From positions 17,672,001 to 17,736,000 of the forward strand of contig CM076141.1 of assembly GCA_038025085.1 (NCBI GenBank): DNA of 64,000 nucleotides, given 5' to 3'. Positions 12,976 to 24,016 of the stretch are shown in pieces. Source of the DNA: Tetragonia tetragonoides (taxonomy: Eukaryota > Streptophyta > Magnoliopsida > Caryophyllales > Aizoaceae). A program made the translations under genes and the position numbers. Each line of letters begins with the position of its first letter. Position 1 is the first letter of the stretch. Under the pieces are notes generated by a model that had not been told where the DNA came from, searched no databases, and was given only the letters and a program-made list of their open reading frames with translations.

Positions 12976-13417
12976 TGGGGAAATATGTAACCGCTTCTGA
13001 TTTATTGTGGGTAATTTATACCCCATAATGCGCCACTAATAAACCCACTAAAGCTACTTTAATGGGTGGTTGGCGGTTACGTTTTTCACTTATATATAGG
13101 GTGTTTATCTCCAACTAAAGTATGAGGTAGAGAGAAATGTGAACCAAGGCACTTCTCCTTATATCCCATGTGTGATTAGTTTCTGGGCAATTGTATTTGT
13201 GTAAGTTCCAAACCTCCAACAATGAGTGCACTTGTTTGGGGGTCGTTCTGTTAACCTTGGGGAGCGACCGGCGAAGACGATTTGCACCAAAGTCGTGCCG
13301 AAAATCGCTTTCAAGGCAGTGGCCCTCATACCACGGCGCAACAATTATTTGATATGTCATCTACTCTTCTCCTTTATACATTATTTTGTTATTGATCAAT
13401 ACCTATATTTCCTACAA
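12976..13417 (+). repeat. Inverted LTR copy, truncated at its outer end
   Basis: 442 bp, opposite in orientation to the LTR at 9970-10436. It lacks about the first 30 bp of the LTR and ends at CCTACA. The next bases, ATTTAAAAGCGATTTTA, match those that follow the 5' LTR of the 29516-33585 element read on its minus strand. This segment is therefore a flipped 5' end. Confidence 0.8.
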
Positions 13418-13437
13418 TTTAAAAGCGATTTTAGACA

Positions 13438-13487
13438 TAATAACAATAATAATCATAATCATAATAACAATTCCAATAATAATAATC

Positions 13488-13586
<99 letters not shown>

Positions 13587-13664
13587 TCAATAATAAAAAA
13601 ATAAAAATTATTTTTATTATAATTATTAATAGATATTATAATAATAATTATTCTATAATTAATA

Positions 13665-13754
<90 letters not shown>

Positions 13755-13756
13755 TC
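13438..13756. repeat. (AAT)n followed by (ATT)n, palindromic microsatellite
   Basis: An uninterrupted AAT tract lies at about 13490-13584 and an ATT tract at about 13664-13754, separated by some 80 bp of AT-rich DNA. The two tracts are reverse complements and could fold into one hairpin with a stem of about 90 bp. Confidence 0.9.
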
Positions 13757-13795
13757 TAGTTGTTATTATTGTTGTTGTTATCATTAATATTAAAA

Positions 13796-13912
13796 CTGGG
13801 CAAAATTGGACAAAACTGGGCCAAACTGGGCAAAACTGGATTTTGTAACTGCTAACTGGACAAAACTGGTCAAAACTGGACAAAACTGGAAATCAGTTGA
13901 AAAGAACATGCC
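13796..13912 (+). mobile_element. Right-end fragment of the GGGCATGTT TIR element
   Basis: Tandem CAAAACTGG units end in AACATGCCC, the same terminus and the same minisatellite type as the complete element at 52491-53412. The left terminus is not found. The preceding AAT/ATT tract was probably part of the same element. Confidence 0.65.
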
Positions 13913-13936
13913 CTTAGTGTTAACATTTGAGTACGT

Positions 13937-14586
13937 CACTACAACAATTAGTCACTTAGGTCACGAATTTCACCACGGGAGGTCAAATTGTGTGGCGGCC
14001 AACTTTTTCGGATGTTTTGAAGTTGCTACGTAAAATTGTTTCTTAGGCATTTCCAAGAAAATTGCCACGGCAAAACAACTTTATGCTTGATTTTCCACGG
14101 AAAAAACAATATTGTGGCCATATTGAAAAATCGCTAAGAGTGGAATAACTTCGTGGCTAAATTGCCACGGAAAATACGTGTGTAGCCCAATTGCCACGAA
14201 ATATATTTTTCCGTGGCCGTTTTAGAAATTTTGTGGATGGTATTTTTTTCTTTGTAATAACATTATTTATTTCTTTTTTCATGTTTAATTAGCCACTAGT
14301 ATAGTCGTAGTTATTAAGTTAACCAGACACAAAAATTCTCGTGGCTAACTGAAAACTCTCCACTACTCCTTTTGTGGCAAAATGTTGACATGTCACTAAT
14401 AAAACTGTACCTAGAATTCTAGTTATAGCCACGAGAGCACTTTTACCGTGGTTAAATAATTTGTCACGACTTTATAGACCATGACGGGTTACGAGAAAAA
14501 TTCTCGTGGCTAAGTGCTTTTGCCACGAAAATTTCATATAATAGCCACAATTATTGTACTGGCGCAAGGGACCATTTCTTGTAGTG
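13937..14586. mobile_element. Non-autonomous CACTA transposon
   Basis: A 650-bp element with ends CACTACAACAA and TTCTTGTAGTG, flanked by the 3-bp direct repeat CGT (13934-13936 and 14587-14589). Subterminal motifs of the type TTGCCACGG or GCCACGAAA recur many times in both orientations, as expected for CACTA transposase binding. There is no coding capacity. Confidence 0.95.
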
Positions 14587-14589
14587 CGT

Positions 14590-15332
14590 GTTTGATATTT
14601 TCTCTGATCTGTTCATGACTACAACTTCAACCACACAATTACTGTTTTGAAGGTGACAAAGCATGATAATGTATTTCTAATAGGGTTGAGCAAATGTGGA
14701 TATTTAGAAAGCGGAGCAGATATCAACTCCTCTTTTATAAAGGAGAGAGGTATATTGATCACTAAAAGTTTGATCCATATGGATTTGTGGTCAAAGTGAA
14801 TCGGATCGGGAATTTCGGTATCCATTTAGTTTTATATTTTTTTCGTTTTCTTTCATTTTCATCCATTTTTTAAGTTCCGAACCTTCACTAAGTGCATCAA
14901 ATCCACATTGCATCTGATTGTCTAAAATGGAGTAACTTCAAATCTTAAAGTTATAGATACTTAACACACAGTTTTTATAGTTTAGTACTCCGTATATCAC
15001 AATTTAACAAAGGCCAAAATTTCAAAAAAGACAATAATAATTCACACCTATGTTGTCAATCGCATGATTCAACACCACAATAAAAGCAACCTAACTACAA
15101 AATCACTTATCACTTGTTAAGTTATTGGAATCATTATTCTTTTGTGTACTCCCTTCTTTCCTTATTATTCTTTTCATGTACTTTTAGCATCGTTCTTTCC
15201 ATATACTTTGGCAAGCATACCAAGACAATGCAATTGTGATGAGGTTGATATTTCTTACAAAGACCAATTCAATCAACTCAATTAATGTTATATACTCAGT
15301 GCTAGTATATTCCTTTAATTAACAATTACTAC
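14590..15332. other. Intergenic, no gene recognised
   Basis: AT-rich DNA without a supportable exon or delimited repeat. Confidence 0.5.
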
Positions 15333-16275
15333 GGCTCCGTTTAATTCACCAAGAAAAGATTGAACTGAACTTAACTGAATTGAAATGAACTGAACTGAAC
15401 TGAATTGAATTTATTGAAGTGGATTTGTGTCCCACATGGAAAGATTTGGTGGTCTTGAGCATACATATAAGGAAGTGGGTATCAGAGCGGGCTTTGGTCC
15501 TGCATTTGTTAAACCCCTGTTTAGCCCACGCGCGTGTGACTGGCCCATAGTAGGCTTTATTTGGTCAACGCTTCAGCCCATGATGGATCTTTGCGTGAGG
15601 TGGGGTATTGAAGTGGGTTTGTGTCCCACATGGAAAGATTTGGTGGTCTTGAGCATACATATAAGGAAGTGGGTTACTCCACCCATTGCCAATTGATTTT
15701 GGATAGGAACCTCACTTGACTTATATGTGTGCTCACTTGTCAAGGCCCAATTATTGAAATTTATCATGGTACCGGAGCGGGTTTTATCCTGGCTTAATGT
15801 TAACCCTTATTGGCCCACGCGCGTGTGACTAACCCATAGTACTATAATAGGCTTTATTGGTCCACGCTTCAGCCAATGATGGGTCTTTGCGTGAGGTGGG
15901 GTGTTGAAGTGGGTTTGTGTCCCACATAGAAAGATTAAAGGGTCTTGAACATACATATAAGGAAGTGGATTACTCCACCCATAGCCAATTGGTTTTGGGT
16001 TGGAACCACACTTGACTTATATGTGTGCTCACTTGTTAAGGCCCAATTATTGAAATTTATCAGAATTGATTTTTTTAACTTGACCATTAACCATTTAAAA
16101 TTTATCCAAACATATTTAATATTGAACTCATTTGAAAGTATGCTTTGAGATCTTTCTGATGACATAGTTATCATCATTAATTTATTTCGGAATAAAAAGT
16201 TATCTAAGTGATAAAGTTACATATTTACTGAACTGAACTGGACTTAAGTAAAATTCAGTTGAATCAAACAGTACG
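15333..16275. mobile_element. Tourist-like MITE hosting a TRIM
   Basis: The inverted ends GGCTCCGTTTAATTC (15333) and GAATCAAACAGTACG (ending 16275) are flanked by TAC on both sides. Subterminal GAACTGAACTGAA repeats are present at both ends. The TRIM at 15412-16062 accounts for most of its length. Confidence 0.7.
15412..16062 (+). mobile_element. TRIM retrotransposon with three LTR copies
   Basis: A miniature LTR retrotransposon arranged LTR-internal-LTR-internal-LTR. LTR2 is 15606-15766 and LTR3 is 15902-16062, each 161 bp, starting TATTGAAGTGGG or TGTTGAAGTGGG and ending TTTATCA. LTR1 (15412 to about 15482) is fused by a deletion to the primer-binding site. The primer site after LTR2 is TGGTACCGGAGCGGG, a tRNA-iMet-type variant. 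A GAGGTGGGG purine tract precedes LTR2 and LTR3. A 5-bp target duplication GAATT flanks the whole (15407-15411 and 16063-16067). It has no coding capacity. Confidence 0.9.
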
Positions 16276-16307
16276 TACATACATTCCTTTATAATATGGA
16301 GCTTAGA

Positions 16308-16560
16308 CCAACATAGGTTGGTCTAGTGGTTTAATTGGAATGTTCCTTCACCATCAAGATTTAAATCCTACTAGGGGCATTCAAGATACCCTATTCCTTT
16401 ATCTCCCTCCCCCCTCAGGTGTCTGGCCACTAGCTCCTGTGCCTTATCCCGAGATAGGCCAACCCGAGAGTGGCACTCCTCACCTTACAACACAAATGCG
16501 ACATCGAGCTACCTGCATACCTAGACCTGTACTCAAAAACTTATCCAACCCGTAAAAGTA
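16308..16560 (+). mobile_element. tRNA-derived SINE (degenerate)
   Basis: The pol III A box TGGTCTAGTGG is at 16319-16329 and a degenerate B box GATTTAAATCC at 16358-16368. The A box and spacing are the same as in the SINE at 49304. A tail and flanking duplication are not clear, so the right end is approximate. Confidence 0.65.
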
Positions 16561-18016
16561 AGTCATTGATAAATTAGGCCTAATATTTTTTTTATTTATT
16601 TCGCTCTAGGACCTCTAAAATGCTAGGGACGAGGGTGGTTGGAGGTTGCATGACAAACTTGAAGGAGATACAGATACTACGTTATTAACTTATTATTGCC
16701 CAACAACAGGGCTAGGATAAACTTCGAGAAAACCATTGCCTAATCATTGATGTCTTCTAAGAAGACGTTTTCAGTAATAATAATAAAAATCTAATAAATA
16801 TATTTTTGTAGTAAAAAGACGCTCAATTATAGTAAAAAAAATGGTTTAATACGTGAAATGAGAAGACGTCTTCTGAAAAGATATGTATTATTGCTCAAAA
16901 CCATTACCCATCGTTCAACTTGGCCGTAGGATTATTCCAAGTCGATCTAATGGCCTTAAAAAAATATTGCTAAACTACTCGATGTTCAACAAGAAAATTA
17001 AAGGAGCCTCTTCTCAAAAAAAAAAAAAAAAAGAAAATTAAAGGAGCCAAACACAAGACTGACCTGGTTTATGTTCGGGGGCAGCAGGTGGTAAATTTCT
17101 GGCTACCACATGGGAGGGTGTTAGAAAGAAGATTGTCAAGGCCAATAGCCAAGCTATGCAAATGACTAAAACAATCTTGTTGTAAGCCATAAATATTTTT
17201 TATGAGTTGAGAGTCATCAAATAATGGGGCTTCACCCCATTACTTAAAATAATGGTCCGTATATGTTGGGTTTGGATCCCAACTTGTGTGAAAACACTAA
17301 GAAAAACAAGGAAAGTTGTCAACGGCATTTAGTAGGAAATTTTTTACATAGACCTACGTCCAGCCATTTTGACACACAAATTTTTATCTACTCTTGAGAG
17401 CATGTATTCTCCCATCAAATTTTGAATGTCTAGTTCAAAAAATGAGGCTCACACACTTTTTATTACTACATTCGGTGCATGGAAATCTTTAGACTTGGAG
17501 AATGGCACAAAGACCAAAAAAAAAATATATAGTTAAGCACAATACTTTCAACCATACCCTTAAAAGAACACATGAGTGTTAAGAGAGAAAATATGTTCTT
17601 TTGGTAAGGACAAGGGAGAAGAGAGAGTGGGGCTAAGGAAATACTATGAGCATATGGAGTGAGAATTAAAGAGGGGTAAAATAGGAAATGATTCTAAAAC
17701 ACAATACTGTATAAGGAAACGTAAAGATTTCCATCGGCCAAACATAAAAGGAAAGCGTAAAAATTTCAATAGACCGGCGAGAGTATGAGTGTAGTAAGAT
17801 GAACCAGAGAGTAGGTTTGAATCGTTGATTTTGGTTGGACCACAATGACGATTCTGAAAATTCGCGGAATGCTGGGGTGTTTTAATAACTTCCCGTTTTT
17901 TTTAAACGTATCACGTGTTTCTTTTTATTCCATCTGGCCATCTCCCTTTCTACTTCTTCATTTGGAAGTTTGGAACTTGCTCAAGTCATTCTCTCTCCAT
18001 TCCTTCACCCTTCGCC
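16561..18016. other. Intergenic, no gene recognised
   Basis: No exon could be supported on either strand. A partial direct repeat (AATTAAAGGAGCC at about 16996 and 17036) brackets a poly-A run. Confidence 0.45.
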
Positions 18017-18276
18017 CCATTATATAAGTCATTCTAGAAATTTAGTTTTTTCCATAATATAAGTCATTTTAGAGTTTCAATAAAGTTTTTTTACCCATTA
18101 TACCCTTCTTTCACATTATTTCATTAATTGTTCACCTACTTTATCAAATCCAAAGTTAAAGGGTAATCTAGTAAAATAAAACTACTTTGCTAGAATTGAG
18201 ACTATTTAATAACTTTCTTAATTCTTGTGCAAAAACCTAAAATGAACTATATAACAAGATAGACCGACGGAGGGAG
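18017..18276. mobile_element. Stowaway-like MITE, left end degraded
   Basis: It contains the ATAATATAAGTCATTTTAGA block twice (about 18020 and 18055) and ends with GACGGAGGGAGTA. Both are hallmarks of the widespread CTCCCTCCGTCC family. The left terminal repeat is eroded. Confidence 0.65.
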
Positions 18277-19205
18277 TAATTGATTCATGATTTCACACCG
18301 AAAAATTAAATTACAGAAATGATATATCTAGATTCCACTAAATATTTATGGCCATTAAAGACCCAATTTGATATATTTCGATTTTTGTTCACCACCTCTA
18401 TTGACGATTGTAGTCTTGTCGCCAACGTTGAAGGTGCGGCGTTGGGAAACAAGGAGGCATCGGTTGTCTATTTCAGTGGTGCGTGGGTTTTTGGAACAAT
18501 GGTTTGGGTGTTCTCATTGGGTTCCCAGTTCTCCAAGAAACAGCAGAGGTGATGTCCTCTCTATCTCACCTTAGGATTGTTCTCTCTCTTTTTTAGACCA
18601 TTGGATTGTAGGGGGTGTTTGGATAGTTAGAGAAGAGAGATAGAGAGAAGTGAAGGACAGCAAAGGCAATAACAAGAGAGGATCTTGACTCGTCCTCATT
18701 GCCTCTTTCTCTCTCCTCCATTTTTGTGTTGAGAAGGATTTTGAGGAAAAAAAAATATAAGAACTCAAGCTTTACTGATTGTTGCTTACTCTCAACGAGA
18801 TTCATGGAGTTGTACTCCTTATACAACATTTTCCATACTAACTGGACAAGAGTATTAAATGTCATGCTCCAAAAGTCATTCACTAGGTTACTAGGTGATA
18901 GATATGTTGCTGGCCAAAATCTAACTATATGACATATTTCATGCATGACCATATGCAAGTCCATCATTATACATATGCTAAAGTCAATACTTTACACTTA
19001 TTGTACGATAAAACATCATTCAAGGATTTCTCCATGACTTTGGCGACCATTCTTTACTAGGTTTTTGTTTTTTTTTTTAAGTTTTTCTTTATTTTATGAT
19101 TTATTTTATTAGGAAGTGAGTCATATTTGATCACTGTCAAATAAGATCTCGTTGAATAATAAAAAAAACCAAAGACTTAGTTCTCTCTTTATGAATCTTT
19201 TACAA
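18277..19205. other. Intergenic, no gene recognised
   Basis: Small open frames on both strands overlap and show no protein-family features. Nothing else was delimited. Confidence 0.45.
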
Positions 19206-20490
19206 GAATGGTGCCCAAAAATAAAAATAACACCATTTTGGATTGGATTTTAAACTATTACAAAGAATTATTTTCAGAAAAAGGGTTACTTTGCAAAGGC
19301 CCTGTTTGGCAAATGGCTGGTGTCATTAGTTGTTGGCTGATGGCTGATGGTTGGTGGCTGGTGGTCGATAGCTGGTATTGTTAGCTGATTTGACCGGCTG
19401 GTAACATTGGATGTTTGGAAAAAGATGTTTGGTAACATTGGCTGGTAACATTAGCTGGTTATATGTAAAATGACCTATAAGGACATTCATATGATTGAGA
19501 AATTTGATGGCATAGAAATAAATAATTGCAAGTATTAGACTATTATGTCATTGGACTACATTAAATCCACCAGCCAATACCCATAAGCCAACATCTTTGG
19601 CTTTTCAAAAGTTGGCTTGTGGGAACCCAAAAGCCAATCTCACAAGCTAACATCCAAACACCAATATTGGATGGTGGACTAGTCAAACATCCAACTTTGC
19701 CAAAATCCAACCCACAAGCCAACATCCAAATACCCCCAAAATATTTCTCAGATTAGGTTTATTCTGAAAATAATACCCAATATAGTGTCCATGTAGGTTT
19801 GGAACCACAACGAACCGCATCAAATATTTTTTTCGTAAGTCGCCCTCCACCACAGTGACTTTTTGCTTGAACCACCAACACCACCAGAGCGCCATAGCCG
19901 GCAACAAGACGATTGAAATTGCAGCTTCATTTTCCCCAACATTTGCAATAACCCAATAGCATCAGTTTCATCACTGTCAAGAACCAATCCTTTAATCCTA
20001 CAGGTTCCAATCGTGTGAAATTCAATCACAATCATAGTAGGTGACCACTACAATGGGCGAGTTTATTTCGGATCTTGGCATCGTCCATCCACTTTCATTA
20101 TCTCTCCTGCCCACCCCAAAACCCAAGTCACCCAATTTCAGGAGGAACTCTGTTACTATAAAGATGATGCGCCAAAAAATTAAGCTCTAAAGTAAGTATA
20201 GAAATGAAGATGAGACTTGACATCCATTAAAGAGGCACAAGCTTTACAAATACTGTACGCACGAGTGAGTCACTTCGGTGGAGAGCGAGTGTCTCGGATG
20301 AAAGTCACTCTCCCCAACAGCAGCTTACGTCTGATCTTAAAAAAGAAAATGCAGTTCGTTGTGATTCCAAACGTGGACTCTATATTGGGTATTTTTTCTG
20401 AACGAGTCTAATCTGAGAATTATTTTGCAAAATAACCTTTTTTCGGGAAATGATTCATTTTACAAAAGTGGTGTCCATGTAGACTTGGGC
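19206..20490. mobile_element. Long-TIR (Mutator-like) non-autonomous element
   Basis: The left arm (about 19206-19297 plus 19741-19830) is the reverse complement of the right arm (about 20335-20490). Paired blocks are TACCCAATATAGTGTCCATG with its complement near 20380, TTTCTCAGATTAG with its complement near 20410, and GGTGCCC at the extreme left. The left arm is split by a Tourist MITE. A fragment of the same arm occurs inverted at about 23520-23565. No transposase is visible. Confidence 0.7.
19298..19737. mobile_element. Tourist-like MITE inserted in the left arm
   Basis: The ends GGCCCTGTTTGGCAAA and, complemented, GGGGGTATTTGGATG fit the Harbinger pattern GG-N3-TGTTTGG. AAA flanks both sides (19295-19297, 19738-19740). 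Removing it makes the surrounding inverted repeat continuous. Confidence 0.75.
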
Positions 20491-20493
20491 ACC

Positions 20494-20842
20494 CCTAACC
20501 TAATTTATTTATTTATTTTTTTTGGCTGGGCTAAAAACATACGCTTGACATTCATCTTACCTAAAAAAAAAAAAAGAAAAAGCAATTGACATCTTCATCA
20601 AATCTCTCTCTTCCTTCACGGCCAGAGCTAAGTTTGATTTCTGCATCTGAGTTTGTCGACCTCCATCTTCAATTACAAAATACCCACAAGACCACCATAA
20701 CCTTCAAGCTTTCTCCTTTTCCAAGTACACAACCACCCCTCCTTGCGCTTTCTCCCTCCCTCTCCCTCTAGTTGTTGGTGCCTTTTCCGCCGTCGACCAT
20801 CCCATCAACATTTTTGACAAATCAAGATGAACCCACCTAAGA
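20494..20842. other. Intergenic, no gene recognised
   Basis: Pyrimidine-rich DNA with no supportable exon. Confidence 0.45.
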
Positions 20843-20878
20843 TTAAGGTGGTGTTTACTGCCTGCAATTAATTGCAAT

Positions 20879-22669
20879 TAGACCTGTCAATTCCCGACCC
20901 AACTCGACCCGTTTTTTCAGGGTCCTGGCACTGATTTTCCGATCCAGAATCCAGCTTGACCCGAATCCGATTAACCCGGTGTTTTTGGGTCAAATTCGAC
21001 CCGTTAGTGGGTCGACCTGTTTGACCCGAAAAATAGAACAATTTGTAATTATAAACAAAAAGTTCGACTAAAATATCCTATAGAACATATAAAACCTTTT
21101 TTTTTTGTTGTTGTTTCATTAGCATTTTCTCTACCTGTTTATTCTCTCAAAATAAGAAAATTTTCTTTTAACTACGTTAAAATGGACGAAAAATATAAAG
21201 TATAACTTATCGAATGATTAAAGAAAATATAAAGAATAGGAAAATTCGACGAAAATAATCTCAAGTTTGAGCAGTCAGACAAAAATAATCCCAAGTTGCA
21301 ATTTCTACAAAAATAATCCTTAATTGTCAATTTTATAACAAAAATGGTCCGTTACCTAACACCGTCAAGTTCCGTTACTCTTAGCGCTAATTAAACACAC
21401 CCATTATTAATTGTTATATTATTAGTGTATATTAATCTTTAACAATAAAACAATTTCGCACCAAAAAAACAATATAACAATTAGAATTAAACCTTTTTTT
21501 TAGATTTCAAGTATTAAATTGCCTCCTGCTCCTCTCTCTCTCTTCACGAGTCTAGAAGTCTATAACTCACTACTTCTCACCACCACCTCCACTACCACCC
21601 AGTTACGGCCTCCCCACACCTCCTTCATAATCACCACCGTCAAAACCAACCCACTAGTTCTCACTTTGGTTCAAGACTTCTCAACTCATTTTTGTGTCTT
21701 TTTTCTAATAATTGGTCATTTCATTTGCTTCCAAATGTCGGGAATCTTTTGCTTCTGATGAGAAAGGGGCATGCACATATTAGGCAATTCATTCAATGAA
21801 CTCTGTTTTTCTTCTGTTGGGACTTTAATTGATTACTGTATTTTTATTGGAGAGAGGGGGCGCTGGATGTGAGATTGGATTTGGGGAAATTGGCGGTGGT
21901 GGAAATTGGATTTGGGAAAATTGGTGGAGGTGGTGTAACAGTGTCGTCTGAGCAGGGTGAAGAGTGGCGAAACAGGAGAGAGAAAGTGGGTTTCGGTGGA
22001 GGGGTGTTGTGGACGTTGATGATTGGACAATGGTGAAGGTGATGGTGGTGAATGTGGTGAATGTGGTGGTGGTGGTGGTGGTGGCGGTGGCGGTGAGGAG
22101 AGAGAAATAAGGGATCAGCTAGAGTTTGATTTTAGTTGGGGTTTATAATTTGGTGCTTATTAGAAAGAAAACATAAAAAAATTAAAGAAGCTAATGAGGA
22201 TTTAGTTTAATTAGTGCTAATAAAGTAATAGAGTTAGATGGTGTAAGTTAACGGACTATTTTTGTAATAAAATTGACAACTTGGGATTATTTTGTAGAAG
22301 TTGCAACTGGGTATTATTTTTGTCTGACATCTCAAACTTGGGACTATTTTTATCAAATTTTTCTAAAGAATATCATATACTTGTATAAACATCCAAAACA
22401 TGAAAATATATACGTACGTAGTTAATACAAGTTATAAATTAGAGTATATTTTTCAAATATACCGTTTGAAAGCATAAATTGGCTATATAATTGACGAAAA
22501 AAATAAAATATATTGGGTCACTCGACCCGGTGGGTCAATCCGAACCCGACAACACTGGGTCAGGGTCGAGCATTTCTCAATCCGAACCCGAAATGACCCG
22601 ACCCGCTAGGACCCTAACCCGACATGACCCTAACCCGAACCCGACCCGCCTGCCCAATTGACAGGTCTA
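20879..22669. mobile_element. hAT-like element, middle layer
   Basis: The inverted ends are TAGACCTGTCAATT and AATTGACAGGTCTA. The 8-bp flanks ATTGCAAT (20871-20878) and ATTACAAT (22670-22677) differ by one base, as expected for an ageing hAT target duplication. Subterminal regions are dense in GACCCG and CGGGTC motifs. It is interrupted by a MULE at 21239. Confidence 0.8.
21239..22363. mobile_element. Mutator-like element, innermost layer
   Basis: A 1125-bp element with a perfect 9-bp target duplication TAAAGAATA (21230-21238 and 22364-22372), the Mutator signature. The TIRs are about 140 bp. Left blocks such as AAAATAATCCCAAGTTGC and GGTCCGTTA recur complemented at 22240-22350. The interior is CCACC/GGTGG-rich with no transposase; it may be captured gene DNA of unknown source. 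Confidence 0.9.
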
Positions 22670-22942
22670 ATTACAATGCAATGCAATCATTTTATAGAGT
22701 AAATGTGTGGTGGGAAAGGAATAAGGGGTGAAAAGATATAAAAAAAATGAGTTTGATTACACCATCCAAAGTAATCACCATTACATTGAAAAAATTGAGC
22801 AATTGTGATTACATTATATAATGCAATCAACCCCATTTTTTTCATCCCTCTCCTCCAACTCCTTCACTTTTCACCCCACATATACTCTATAAATTGATTG
22901 CATTGCATTACATTTTGATTGCAAGGTAGTAAAGGAGCCTTA

Positions 22943-23233
22943 GGCCTCGTTTACTAGGTTACAATAAAATGCAAATGCAATGCAATCATTTTATAGGGTA
23001 AATGGGAGGTGAAAAGTGAAAGGAGTGGGAGGAGAGGGATAAGAAAAGTGGAGTTGATTGCATTATCCATTGTAATCACGATTGCTCAACTTTTCCCATG
23101 TAATGATGATTACTTTGGATGGTGTAATCAATCTTACTTTTTCCATCTCCTTCCTCCCCTTTTTTCTTTTTCACTTCCCATTTACCTTATGAAATGATTG
23201 CATTGCATTTGATTGCAACTTAATAAACGCTAC
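22943..23233. mobile_element. Second Tourist-like MITE, adjacent copy
   Basis: A 291-bp near-palindromic element flanked by TTA (22940-22942 and 23234-23236). The ends are GGCCTCGTTTACTAGGTTAC and, complemented, GTAGCGTTTATTAAGTTGC. Both arms carry ATGCAATGCAATCATTT. It shares one TTA with the preceding copy. Confidence 0.85.
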
Positions 23234-23236
23234 TTA

Positions 23237-24014
23237 AGTGTCAATTTCTCTTCAAGGGATCTGCTACCTTAATAATTACCAATCTAGCTAGTGGTATGGT
23301 ACCCGTGATGTTGTGATGTGCGATATGCGATGCGTGATGATGGGCCTAAGCTAGAGTCGCCGGAATTCAAAGCAACTTTTTTAGTCCCAAGTCGTAGAGA
23401 CTAGAGAGGCTCAATGGCTTCCTTTTTGCCCACCCATACGGAATAATTCAGGTTCAGTTGAGTCCGAGCCTAAACGAACACTACTTTGATAAATAGTTTT
23501 AGAACCAACCTAAAATGGAGTTATTTTTATTTTTGGGCACCATTCTTGTAAAAGATTCATCTTTTTTTATTTATAAAGCACAAGAGTTATTTTTAATTCA
23601 CCAGCATGATTAAATTCAAATATCACTATAACTAATTATATGCTGCTGAGAATCCTGAGATACATGAGGAATTGTTTACTCTTTTTGAAATAATGTAAGA
23701 TAAATAAGGTGTCAACTAAATTAACTCGTATACGATAATTAGTTAACTGTTCACTTAGATGCATGACCTGAGTGCGAAAGACCTTACATATCACACTAAT
23801 TTAGTTTTTTTTATTTATTAATCGCACTAATTTAGTTACCAGTGCTAGTATTAAATTATTAGCTACCCTATAAATTACCAATAGAGTTTAACAAAGTCAA
23901 CAAAAACAAAATCAAAATTTGAAAAGGGGTGAAGTTAACACAAATTATACGATTTTACAACGATCAGTTAACTCTATCAGTAATTGAGAACAAAATAAAT
24001 CAACTCTTAAAAAG
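23237..24014. other. Intergenic, with one MULE-arm fragment
   Basis: No gene is seen. About 23520-23565 is the reverse complement of about 19187-19230 (TTTTTGGGCACCATTCTTGTAA type sequence), a fragment of the long-TIR family at 19206-20490. Confidence 0.6.
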
Positions 24015-24016
24015 TA

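Larger units (their letters stand above)
9970..13437 (-). mobile_element. Rearranged non-coding LTR retrotransposon (same family as 29516-33585)
   Basis: It consists of an LTR at 9970-10436, internal DNA colinear with the intact relative at 29986 onward up to about 12780, and then a second LTR copy at 12976-13417 in the opposite orientation. The proper element runs on the minus strand. The complement of 10437-10447 is a GTGGGGGAT purine tract just before the LTR start TGTTGGAATAATGG. No gag or pol similarity is visible. The element has suffered an inversion of its 5' end, so it is not mobile as it stands. Confidence 0.8.
20846..22939. mobile_element. Tourist-like MITE, outer layer of a three-level nest
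   Basis: The left end AGGTGGTGTTTACTGCC and right end GTAGTAAAGGAGCC are inverted relatives. TTA flanks at 20843-20845 and 22940-22942. Its right-hand body (about 22670-22939) aligns with the neighbouring element 22943-23233. It is interrupted by the hAT element at 20879. Confidence 0.75.

Noticed and set aside
13226..13759. 177-codon frame with a long Asn/Tyr run
   Set aside because: It is a translation of the AAT/ATT microsatellite fused to inverted LTR sequence.
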